A stretch of 12,861 nt of DNA from an uncultured Acidimicrobiaceae bacterium (GTDB lineage: Bacteria > Actinomycetota > Acidimicrobiia > Acidimicrobiales > Microtrichaceae): positions 1 to 12,861 of the forward strand of contig CALMLJ010000029.1 of assembly GCA_937868025.1 (NCBI GenBank), written 5' to 3'. The first letter of the stretch is position 1. Every line of letters begins with the position of its first letter. The notes beneath the pieces were generated by a model. That model did no database searches, was not told the origin of the DNA, and saw only the letters and a list, made by a program, of their open reading frames with translations. Below, piece by piece: positions 1 through 5,949 of the stretch. The position numbers were made by a program, and so were the translations under genes.

Positions 1-1487
1 ACGTCGACCACGGCAAGACCAAGCTGCTCGACCGCATCCGCAACGCCAACGTGGTCGCCGGCGAGGCCGGCGGCATCACGCAGGCCATCGGTGCGTACCA
101 GGTCGTCAAGAACGGTCACCCGATCACCTTCCTCGACACCCCGGGCCATGAGGCGTTCACCGCCATGCGTGCCCGTGGCGCCGACGCCACCGACATCGTC
201 ATCCTCGTGGTGGCGGCCGACGACGGCGTGATGCCCCAGACGATCGAGGCCATCCAGCACGCCAAGGCGGCCGAGGTCCCGATCGTCGTCGCGGTCAACA
301 AGATCGACCGTGAGGGCGCCGACGTCGACAAGGTGCTCAGCCAGCTCTCCGAGCACGGTCTGGTCCCCGAGTCCTGGGGCGGCGACACCGTCGTCTGCCA
401 GGTGTCGGCGTTGCAGGAGATCGGCATCGATGAACTGCTCGACAGCCTCCTGTTGGTCGCCGAGGTCGAAGACCTCCGTGCCAAGGACGAGGGTCGCGCC
501 ACCGGTGTGGTCCTCGAATCGCACCTCGACATCGGTCGTGGTCCGGTGGCCACCGTGCTCGTGCAGCGCGGCATGCTCAAGGTCGGTGACCCGCTGGTCG
601 CAGGTCCGGCGTGGGGCCGCATCCGCGCCCTCATCAACGACCACGGCGAGCAGATCAAGGAAGCGGGCCCGTCCACACCGGTCCGGGTCCTCGGTCTCAG
701 CGATGTCGCCGACTCCGGCGACGACTTCGTGGTCGCCCCCAACGAGCGCACGGCCAAGTCGGTCGCCTCGACCCGCGAGCACTGGCAGCGTGACGCCCGC
801 CGCGGCCGCGACTCGAGCGTCATGTCCGGTGGCGCCCGCCTCGAGGACATCTTCGATCAGATCCAGCGCGGCGAGGCTGCCACGCTGAACATGATCGTGA
901 AGGCCGACACCAGCGGTTCGCTCGAAGCGCTCATCGAGTCGCTCAAGAAGCTCGAGCGTCCCGAGGTCAAGATCGGCTTCGTCCTCCGGGGCGTCGGTGG
1001 CATCACCGAGTCCGACATCCAGCTGGCCGCGACCTCCGATGCGACTGTCATCGGATTCAACGTCCGGCCCGACCGCCGGGTCCGGGAGTTCGCCCAGAAC
1101 GAGGGCGTCGAGATCCGTACCTACGAGGTCATCTACAAGCTCCTCGAGGACGTCGAGTCCGCCATGATCGGCATGCTCGCTCCGGAGTACGAAGAGGTCG
1201 TCACCGGCGACGCCGAGGTCCGGGAGATCTTCTCGGTGCCGAAGATCGGCAAGATCGCCGGCTGCTACGTGCTCAACGGCAAGATCAGCCGCAACTCCAA
1301 GGTCCGCTTCATTCGTGAAGGCACGGTCATCTGGAAGGGCGAGATCCAGTCGCTGCGCCGATTCAAGGACGATGTCCGCGAAGTGGCCGCCGGGTTCGAG
1401 TGCGGTATCGGTCTCAGCGACTACCAGGACCTCCGCGACGGCGACATCATCGAGACCTTCGATCTCGTCGAGGTCCCGCGGACCTAA
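1..1487 (+). CDS. infB: Translation initiation factor IF-2, 5'-truncated by window edge
   Basis: IF-2 is the GTPase that places initiator fMet-tRNA on the 30S subunit and promotes 50S joining. The reading frame is open from base 3 and enters inside the G1 P-loop (VDHGKT). G2 is seen as GGIT, G3 as DTPGHEAF (135-158), G4 as NKID (297-308) and G5 as SAL (405-413). The domain II beta-barrel, domain III (starting near RGEAATLNM) and the C-terminal fMet-tRNA-binding domain (FECGIGL near the end) follow in normal order. The N-terminal region and the start codon lie outside the window. The ATG or GTG codons near base 51 are internal, because conserved G1 residues precede them. Lys after GKT, where many species have Ser, is normal in actinobacterial IF-2. 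The gene ends with TAA. It heads the infB-rbfA-truB group. Confidence 0.98.
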   Translation, partial: VDHGKTKLLDRIRNANVVAGEAGGITQAIGAYQVVKNGHPITFLDTPGHEAFTAMRARGADATDIVILVVAADDGVMPQTIEAIQHAKAAEVPIVVAVNKIDREGADVDKVLSQLSEHGLVPESWGGDTVVCQVSALQEIGIDELLDSLLLVAEVEDLRAKDEGRATGVVLESHLDIGRGPVATVLVQRGMLKVGDPLVAGPAWGRIRALINDHGEQIKEAGPSTPVRVLGLSDVADSGDDFVVAPNERTAKSVASTREHWQRDARRGRDSSVMSGGARLEDIFDQIQRGEAATLNMIVKADTSGSLEALIESLKKLERPEVKIGFVLRGVGGITESDIQLAATSDATVIGFNVRPDRRVREFAQNEGVEIRTYEVIYKLLEDVESAMIGMLAPEYEEVVTGDAEVREIFSVPKIGKIAGCYVLNGKISRNSKVRFIREGTVIWKGEIQSLRRFKDDVREVAAGFECGIGLSDYQDLRDGDIIETFDLVEVPRT

Positions 1488-1536
1488 TCCCGGCGTGCCC
1501 GGCCTCCCGACCTGGTACACCTGTTCGTCCCGTTCC

Positions 1537-1575
1537 GCCGCCGACCGTGCCCACACCGTGGGTGCCGTCGGCGGC
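1537..1575 (+). terminator. Strong GC-rich hairpin between infB and rbfA
   Basis: Bases 1537-1545 pair perfectly with 1567-1575 (9 bp). After one C-C mismatch, 1547-1554 pair with 1558-1565 (8 bp, including two G-U pairs), closing on a 3-nt loop ACC. No T-run follows, so this is not a classical intrinsic terminator. U-less hairpins can act as terminators or 3'-end stabilisers in actinobacteria. It could equally be a processing or attenuation element between infB and rbfA. The hairpin is seen directly in the sequence; its role is inferred. Confidence 0.5.
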
Positions 1576-1598
1576 CGGGCGCGGCCACGATTCGAACG

Positions 1599-1608
1599 AA
1601 GGAAGGGG
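1599..1608 (+). promoter_or_regulatory. Shine-Dalgarno site that decides the rbfA start
   Basis: The purine run AAGGAAGGGG has two in-frame starts downstream. GTG at 1608 overlaps the end of the run, which is too close. ATG at 1617 lies 8 nt from it, which is normal spacing. This favours ATG 1617. Confidence 0.6.
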
Positions 1609-1616
1609 TGGTCTCC

Positions 1617-2114
1617 ATGGGGCGCCCACGCCAGCGGGCCCAGGCCCGTCATCAGTACAACCGCACCGATCGCATCTCGGAGACGATCCGTGAGATCGTC
1701 GCGACCGAGCTCGAACGGCTCGGCGACGAGCGGGTCGACATGGTCACCGTCACCGGCGTGACCGTCGACAACGACCTCAACACCGCCAAGGTCTTCTACT
1801 CGGCCCTCACCGCCGAGGCCGAGGGACGCGTCGACGAGGTCGCCGAATCACTCGACGAGATCCGTTGGCCGATCCAACGGGTCGTCAACGGCGCCATTCG
1901 GGCCCGCAAGACGCCACAGATCGTGTTCCTGCCCGACGAGGTGCTCGCCGCGGCGCTCCGCATCGACGACATCATCGCCCACCGGGTCCTGCCCGCCGGC
2001 GAGGACGTCGACGGCACCGGTGCCGCACCCACCCCGCCCCCGGCGGGGGACGGCCCGGCGACGTCGGCGGCGCAGCGTCCGCAGGTGGGCGACTCGCGCC
2101 CCGATCCGAGCTGA
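1617..2114 (+). CDS. rbfA: 30S ribosome-binding factor A
   Basis: RbfA binds the 30S subunit near 16S rRNA helix 1 and is needed for late small-subunit maturation and cold adaptation. The 165-residue product has the family signature: an N-terminal basic stretch, helix DRISETIREIVATELERL, then a type-II KH-like fold with VTVTGVTVDNDLNTAKVFYS. The typical end of the fold follows (RKTPQIVFLPDEV near residues 100-112). From about residue 126 there is a Pro/Ala-rich tail of about 40 residues, probably disordered, as in other actinobacterial RbfA proteins. ATG 1617 is preferred over GTG 1608 because of ribosome-site spacing; the alternative adds only three residues. It follows infB after a hairpin-containing gap and precedes truB, the classic order. 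Confidence 0.95.
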   Translation: MGRPRQRAQARHQYNRTDRISETIREIVATELERLGDERVDMVTVTGVTVDNDLNTAKVFYSALTAEAEGRVDEVAESLDEIRWPIQRVVNGAIRARKTPQIVFLPDEVLAAALRIDDIIAHRVLPAGEDVDGTGAAPTPPPAGDGPATSAAQRPQVGDSRPDPS

Positions 2115-2148
2115 TGGGCCATCTCATGCCGAGGAGCGAAGCGCTAGA

Positions 2149-2201
2149 AGCTGGCGACGGAGTCGTCGGCGAGCCTCAGCGAAGCGACCGAGGCCATCGA
2201 T
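2149..2201 (+). repeat. Copy A of a dispersed hairpin-plus-RBS repeat, upstream of truB
   Basis: This 53-nt stretch aligns with 11531-11584 over its whole length. The strongest shared blocks are GCGAGCCT, AGCGAAG and CCGAGGCCATCGAT. Its left half can fold: GCT with AGC and CGAC with GTCG, loop 2159-2164, with one mismatch and one bulge. Its right end carries GAGG (2190-2193), 9 nt before the truB GTG start. Similarity may extend left to GAGG at 2131. The 88-nt gap between rbfA and truB is mostly this element. It contains no stop in the truB frame, so an upstream in-frame start cannot be strictly excluded. Confidence 0.6.
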
Positions 2202-2202
2202 A

Positions 2203-3090
2203 GTGGGACGAAGGGGCAAGGACTCCGGCGACGGACCCATCCACGGGGTAGCGATCGTCGACAAGGACGCCGGCTGGACGAGCCACGACGTGGTTGCGAA
2301 GGCCCGGGGCATCCTCGGAACCCGCAAGGTCGGGCACTCCGGCACGCTCGATCCCGACGCGACCGGTGTGCTGGTCCTGGGGGTCGGCCGGGCGACGAAG
2401 CTGCTGCGGTTCCTGCAGTTGCTGCCGAAGTCCTACGAGTGCGAGATCGTGTTCGGCACCGAGACGAACACGCTGGACGCCGCCGGCGAGGTCACGGCGA
2501 CCTACGACATGACTGTCGATCCGGCCGAGGCGACGGCCGCGACGGCGCAGTTCACCGGCGACATCCAACAGGTGCCGCCGATGGTGTCGGCGGTCAAGAT
2601 CGACGGGAAGCGGCTCCACGAACTTGCGCGCAAGGGCATCGAGGTCGATCGCCCGCCGCGTCCGGTCACCGTGTACCGCTACGACGTCGAGCCGACCGAC
2701 GACCCGCTCGTCTACCGGGCGTTCGTCGACTGTTCGTCGGGCACCTACGTGCGGGTCCTCGCCGCCGATCTCGGACATGCCCTCGGCGGTGGGGCGCACC
2801 TGCGCAAGCTCCGCCGCACGTCGGTCGGAGCGTTCACCCTCGCCGATGCGACCAGCCTCGAGGACGTGACGGTGATCCCGATGGCGGAGGCGGTTCGCGG
2901 CTTTCCGATCGTCCGCGTCGACGAGGCGACCGAAGCAGCGATCCGTGTCGGCGCCGTGCTGGACAGCGCCGCGTTGGGCGTCGCCGGCACCGGTCCGTGG
3001 CCGATCCTGTCGCCGACCGGGGAGCTGCTGGCAATGTACGAACCGTTCGGTGACGGTCGGGTCAAGCCGGTCGTGGTACTGGTCGGGTAG
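2203..3090 (+). CDS. truB: tRNA pseudouridine(55) synthase
   Basis: TruB converts U55 in the T-loop of tRNAs to pseudouridine and also acts as a tRNA folding chaperone. The catalytic motif is GHSGTLDPDATG, with nucleophile Asp50 counted from the chosen start. The upstream substrate-binding motif GWTSHDVV (24-31) is present. So are VPPMVSAVKIDGKRLHELAR and CSSGTYVRVLAADLG, the other conserved segments. The C-terminal region resembles the small actinobacterial TruB end domain (LLAMYEPFGDGRVKPVVV). GTG 2203 is chosen because GAGG lies 9 nt upstream and homology begins about 10 residues later. The frame stays open back to 2020, inside rbfA, but those extra residues are Arg-rich and repeat-derived, unlike the family. 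The length of 295 residues is normal. ribF follows after 11 nt. Confidence 0.95.
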   Translation: MGRRGKDSGDGPIHGVAIVDKDAGWTSHDVVAKARGILGTRKVGHSGTLDPDATGVLVLGVGRATKLLRFLQLLPKSYECEIVFGTETNTLDAAGEVTATYDMTVDPAEATAATAQFTGDIQQVPPMVSAVKIDGKRLHELARKGIEVDRPPRPVTVYRYDVEPTDDPLVYRAFVDCSSGTYVRVLAADLGHALGGGAHLRKLRRTSVGAFTLADATSLEDVTVIPMAEAVRGFPIVRVDEATEAAIRVGAVLDSAALGVAGTGPWPILSPTGELLAMYEPFGDGRVKPVVVLVG

Positions 3091-3101
3091 GTTCGGCCGC
3101 G

Positions 3102-4058
3102 ATGCGCATCGCCAGAGACCTCACCGAGCTCGCCGCGCCGGGTCCCGGCAGCGTCGTGAGCATCGGGTTCTACGACGGTGTCCACCTCGGCCACCAGGCA
3201 CTGATCAGTTCCGTGCTCGACCGGGCCGCAGCGGCCGGGCTCACCACCACGGTCGTGACGTTCGACCGCCACCCCGCCCAGGTGCTCCGCCCCGAGAGCG
3301 CGCCGTTGCTCCTGTGCGACCTCGACCAGAAGCTCGAGCGGCTCGGCGAGACCGGCATCGACCAAACGCTCGTCGTGCACTTCGACGAGGAGCGTGCCCG
3401 CGAAACAGCGGAGCACTTCGTGCGTGACGTGCTCGTCGGGGGCCTCGGCGCGAAGGTCGTGGTGGTCGGCGAGGACTTCCACTTCGGACACCGACGTTCC
3501 GGCAACGTCGCGATGCTCCAGGAGATGGGCGCGGAGCTCGGCTTCGAGGTCATCGGCCACCATCTCGTCGGCCTCGACTGGACCGACGCCCGTCCCGAGC
3601 TCCAGGTGTCGTCGACGGCGATCCGTCGGGCGCTCGTCGAGGGCCGTCTCGACGACGCCAACGCGATGCTCGGGCGCCCCCACGAGATGCGGGGCCCCGT
3701 CGTCGACGGCGACAAACGAGGCCGCACCATCGGGTTCCCGACCGCCAACGTCGCCATCCGGAGCGAGATCCTGCTGCCGTCCGACGGCATCTACGCCGGT
3801 CACCTCGAACGACCGACGGGGGAGCGGTTGCCGTCCGCGATCTACCTGGGTACCCGGCCGACCTTCTACGACGACCAGCCGGCATCTCTGCTCGAGGTGC
3901 ACTGCCTCGATTGGGAGGGGGATCTGTACGGTGAAGACGTGAGGGTCCATTTCGAGCACCGACTCCGGGGCGACCGGAAGTTCGACACCATCGAGGAATT
4001 GACCGCGCAGCTGGCCATCGACTGCCAGGCGTCGAGCGAACTCCTGAGGCCGCGATGA
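3102..4058 (+). CDS. ribF: Bifunctional riboflavin kinase / FAD synthetase
   Basis: RibF phosphorylates riboflavin to FMN and adenylates FMN to FAD in the cytoplasm. The 318-residue product shows both modules. The N-terminal nucleotidyltransferase has GFYDGVHLGH (22-31) with His28 and His31 of the HxGH motif, TFDRHP, and SSTAIR (170-175). The C-terminal kinase has GRTIGFPTANV with PTAN at 213-216, then LPSDGIYAG and YLGTRPTF. Glu265, in LLEVHCLDWEGDLYG, matches the catalytic Glu of the kinase. Tyr24 replaces the more usual Phe in the first motif, a conservative change. It lies 11 nt after truB and shares ATGA with the next gene, so it is probably co-transcribed with both. A TANNNT box (TAGGTT, 3088-3093) lies 8 nt before the ATG, but this overlaps the truB stop and may be chance. 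Confidence 0.97.
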   Translation: MRIARDLTELAAPGPGSVVSIGFYDGVHLGHQALISSVLDRAAAAGLTTTVVTFDRHPAQVLRPESAPLLLCDLDQKLERLGETGIDQTLVVHFDEERARETAEHFVRDVLVGGLGAKVVVVGEDFHFGHRRSGNVAMLQEMGAELGFEVIGHHLVGLDWTDARPELQVSSTAIRRALVEGRLDDANAMLGRPHEMRGPVVDGDKRGRTIGFPTANVAIRSEILLPSDGIYAGHLERPTGERLPSAIYLGTRPTFYDDQPASLLEVHCLDWEGDLYGEDVRVHFEHRLRGDRKFDTIEELTAQLAIDCQASSELLRPR

Positions 4059-5137
4059 GCCACGTCGTCGAGCCGATTCCCGGCCCGGTCCCCGAGGGTG
4101 TGCCCGGCGACGGCGTTCCCGTGGCCGCCCCGCGCCTGGCGCGGCACCGCATCACGATCTCCGACGGGCACACGGTCGGCATCACCGTCGCCGGTGCCGG
4201 CATCCCGCTCGTGGTCGTGCACGGATTCTCCGTCGAGGGGTTCCTGTACGCGCAGACGTTGTCCCGACTCGTGTCGATGGGGTTCAAGGTCATCGCGGTG
4301 GACACCGCCGGGCACGGCGGCACCCGCGGGCTCCCCGCCGATGGCGCCGACCTCAAGGCCTACAGCGAGCTGCTCGGCCGCATCATCGACGACCTCGGCA
4401 TCGAGCAGTGCATCCTTGCCGGACACTCCATGGGGGGTCGTCTCGTCACCCAACTCGCTGCGGTGCGTCCGGAGCGCACGATCGCCGTGATGCTCATCGA
4501 CGCGATCGTCGGCGACACGTGGGACAAGATGGTCTACGCGTTCCGTCTGGCTCCGCCGCTCGTGGGTGTCGTGGGCGCGGCCCTCACCGTCGACGCCATC
4601 ACGATCCTGCCCGTCTGGCGTGATCCCCGGCAGGCGATCAAGTTCCTGCGGCTCGCCCTGCCGACGATCGTCGGTGACATCGTCCACCCGTGGCGACTGT
4701 TGGGCCCGGTGGTGTCGATCCTTCGGTCCCGGTCGAGTCGGTACGCCCTCAACGAGCTCGCACACGAGGACGTCCCGGTGTACGTGATGCACGGTGACCG
4801 TGACCTCGCGGTGCCGTTCCGCACGGCCCGCGAGGCGGCCGAGCGGACGGAGGGCACCCTCATCACCATCAAGGGCGGTGGCCACTCGTGGCTCCTGCGT
4901 GATCCCGAGACGTTGCCCGGCATCGTCGCCCAGCTCCTGCCGGGCACCCTCGGCGAGGCCTGCCGTGCGGCCATCCGCCGTGGGGGAGTGACGGCCAAGG
5001 AGCCGACGCTCTCCGACATCGAGCGGGCGCTCTACCGCCCCGACGCTCGCATCTTCGAGCTCACGCCGGCGAGCAACGTCACCACCGTTGCCGGTCGTCA
5101 CCGTCGCCCCAAGTTCCGCTGGACCATCGCGGACTGA
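4055..5137 (+). CDS. Alpha/beta-hydrolase fold protein, substrate unknown
   Basis: This 360-residue protein has a complete alpha/beta-hydrolase core. The oxyanion region is HGFS (56-59) and the nucleophile elbow is GHSMGG with Ser125. The acid is probably Asp250 in GDRDLAVP, and the base is His277 in GGGHSWLL. The cap between residues 155 and 225 is large and partly hydrophobic (about 166-186), which could shape a lipophilic pocket or touch the membrane. About 80 residues follow the catalytic His, more than in minimal family members, and end in a basic segment (GRHRRPKFRW). The start overlaps the ribF stop by ATGA, with GAGG 5 nt upstream, so translation is probably coupled. Tandem hairpins follow. 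The family spans esterases, haloalkane dehalogenases, epoxide hydrolases and C-C hydrolases; nothing here allows a substrate call. Confidence 0.9.
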   Translation: MSHVVEPIPGPVPEGVPGDGVPVAAPRLARHRITISDGHTVGITVAGAGIPLVVVHGFSVEGFLYAQTLSRLVSMGFKVIAVDTAGHGGTRGLPADGADLKAYSELLGRIIDDLGIEQCILAGHSMGGRLVTQLAAVRPERTIAVMLIDAIVGDTWDKMVYAFRLAPPLVGVVGAALTVDAITILPVWRDPRQAIKFLRLALPTIVGDIVHPWRLLGPVVSILRSRSSRYALNELAHEDVPVYVMHGDRDLAVPFRTAREAAERTEGTLITIKGGGHSWLLRDPETLPGIVAQLLPGTLGEACRAAIRRGGVTAKEPTLSDIERALYRPDARIFELTPASNVTTVAGRHRRPKFRWTIAD

Positions 5138-5139
5138 TC

Positions 5140-5189
5140 GCCGCGTTGAGCGCCGCGGCATGACCGCCGGGCCTGACTGCCGCCCGGCG
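5140..5189 (+). terminator. Tandem hairpins after the hydrolase gene
   Basis: Two perfect stems stand side by side just after the TGA at 5137. The first pairs 5140-5145 with 5154-5159 (6 bp, 8-nt loop). The second pairs 5165-5172 with 5182-5189 (8 bp, 9-nt loop). There is no T-run. Tandem GC hairpins at a gene end, followed by a new promoter candidate, suggest the end of the infB-to-hydrolase transcript. The rest of the 219-nt gap before rpsO holds the promoter and leader described separately. Confidence 0.5.
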
Positions 5190-5271
5190 AAACGCGCCGC
5201 GAGGTTGACGGTCTCGCGATCGCGCTGCGACACATTTGCGGCGAGGTTCGGGAGATGGTGGTCGGCTCTGG

Positions 5272-5277
5272 TAGGGT
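5272..5277 (+). promoter_or_regulatory. Candidate -10 box of the rpsO promoter
   Basis: TAGGGT fits the actinobacterial TANNNT -10 pattern and lies 79 nt before the rpsO ATG. No convincing -35 is seen at 16-18 nt spacing; a TTGACG at 5205-5210 is too far. A start near 5284 would give a leader of about 73 nt. Confidence 0.35.
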
Positions 5278-5296
5278 TCACCGGTCAATTTGTGCG

Positions 5297-5339
5297 TCCC
5301 ACTCTGCGCTGTGCGTGTGGGAGGCCGGGTCCGATACCC
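5297..5339 (+). promoter_or_regulatory. Structured rpsO leader, possible S15 autoregulation site
   Basis: Two local hairpins lie between the candidate promoter and the ribosome-binding site. TCCCAC (5297-5302) pairs with GTGGGA (5317-5322), with an inner CGC/GCG stem. GGGT (5327-5330) pairs with ACCC (5336-5339). The Shine-Dalgarno AGGAGA (5344-5349) follows directly. S15 controls its own mRNA through leader structures of different shapes in several phyla. Whether this leader binds S15 is an inference from its position. Confidence 0.35.
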
Positions 5340-5356
5340 ACCTCAGGAGACTCCCA

Positions 5357-5635
5357 ATGTCACGTCCCCCCGCCAACCTTCCGGCCAAGGCCGACACGAT
5401 CGCCAAGCACGCCCGCGGCAAGGGCGACACCGGTTCTCCCGAGGTGCAGATCGCGCTCCTCACCGACCGCATCAACCACCTGACCGCCCACCTCAAGGAC
5501 CACAAGAAGGACCACCACTCCCGTCGTGGCCTCCTCATGCTGGTCGGCCGTCGCCGTCGTTTCCTCGACTACCTCAAGGAGATCGACATCGAGCGCTACC
5601 GCGCCATCGTGGCCGAGCTGGGCCTGCGTCGCTGA
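5357..5635 (+). CDS. rpsO: Small ribosomal subunit protein uS15
   Basis: S15 is a primary 16S rRNA binding protein of the 30S platform and contributes to an intersubunit bridge. The 92-residue helical protein carries the family pattern: [25 protein letters not shown], then [23 protein letters not shown] and [16 protein letters not shown] (each conserved and in order). The length is close to the usual 89. ATG 5357 is chosen because AGGAGA sits 7 nt upstream and homology starts at once. The frame is open upstream of it, but without a ribosome site. It lies between tandem hairpins on the left and a nested terminator-like hairpin on the right. Its level could therefore be set partly independently of both the ribF group and pnp. 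Confidence 0.98.
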   Translation: MSRPPANLPAKADTIAKHARGKGDTGSPEVQIALLTDRINHLTAHLKDHKKDHHSRRGLLMLVGRRRRFLDYLKEIDIERYRAIVAELGLRR

Positions 5636-5651
5636 CGAAACTCGTATCGTT

Positions 5652-5705
5652 CTCCCGACGGGGAACCCGCCAGTTGCGGGTTTCACGTCGGGAGTTCGTC
5701 GTTTT
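5652..5705 (+). terminator. Nested hairpin with T-rich tail between rpsO and pnp
   Basis: The outer stem pairs 5652-5660 (CTCCCGACG) with 5686-5694 (CGTCGGGAG), 9 bp and perfect. A 3x3 internal loop leads to an inner stem, 5664-5670 (AACCCGC) with 5676-5682 (GCGGGTT), 7 bp, closed by a 5-nt loop. TTCGTCGTTTT follows at 5695-5705. This is the best intrinsic terminator in the window. In E. coli the matching rpsO-pnp gap also carries a terminator, with partial read-through and RNase III processing. A dual terminator and processing role is plausible here but not shown. Confidence 0.75.
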
Positions 5706-5738
5706 CCGGGGCTCCCCACGCTTGGGCCACATGTGGGG

Positions 5739-5744
5739 TAGCCT
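5739..5744 (+). promoter_or_regulatory. Candidate -10 box of the pnp promoter
   Basis: TAGCCT, preceded by TGTGGGG, fits TANNNT with a possible extended -10. No good -35 is visible. It lies just after the rpsO hairpin. Initiation near 5751 would give pnp a leader of about 200 nt. Confidence 0.4.
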
Positions 5745-5832
5745 GAACACCCAGAGATGTGACCATGCCGATCAGTGCCTGGTCGCCGCTGCCCGAGCCA
5801 CCGCTCGCCTCACCCCGTCCGATCGCCATCGA

Positions 5833-5928
5833 CGAGTGGGCACAGCGAGTTCGGACAACGACAACTGGGAACTGGTCAACCACACACATCTCTCACAGAT
5901 GCGGACCATGCCCACTCGGGGCGTCCGC
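5833..5928 (+). promoter_or_regulatory. Long-range pairing in the pnp 5' leader
   Basis: CGAGTGGGCA (5833-5842) is a perfect 10-nt complement of TGCCCACTCG (5909-5918). Inside the 66-nt span are smaller stems: AGTTC/GAACT (5848-5852 with 5869-5873) and CATCT/AGATG (5887-5891 with 5897-5901). GCGGAC (5901-5906) also pairs with GTCCGC (5923-5928), with the right arm of the long stem in its loop. That makes either a pseudoknot or two alternative folds, ending about 20 nt before the pnp start. PNPase autoregulates through its leader in enterobacteria; a similar role here is inferred. Confidence 0.45.
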
Positions 5929-5949
5929 CAGACAGAGAGTGAGACCACA

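Noticed and set aside
2113..2123. Palindrome GATGG-g-CCATC at the rbfA stop
   Set aside because: The one-base spacer cannot form a hairpin, and the length is within chance for an operator-like site.
2020..2202. Upstream extension of truB into rbfA
   Set aside because: The frame is open, but the extra 61 residues are Arg-rich, overlap rbfA and translate the repeat. The family N-terminus fits GTG 2203.
3088..3093. TAGGTT as a leaderless ribF promoter
   Set aside because: It fits TANNNT with 8 nt to the ATG, but includes the truB stop codon and has no -35. ribF is most simply read from the upstream transcript.
5205..5233. TTGACG at 5205 as a -35 with a nearby -10
   Set aside because: No TANNNT occurs at 16-19 nt spacing, so it is not a convincing promoter.
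2745..5281. Long - strand open frames (2745-3959 and 3866-5281) opposite ribF and the hydrolase gene
   Set aside because: They are shadows of well-supported + strand genes. They are rich in Arg/Asp/Val from complementary GC-rich codons and have no recognisable motif or ribosome site.
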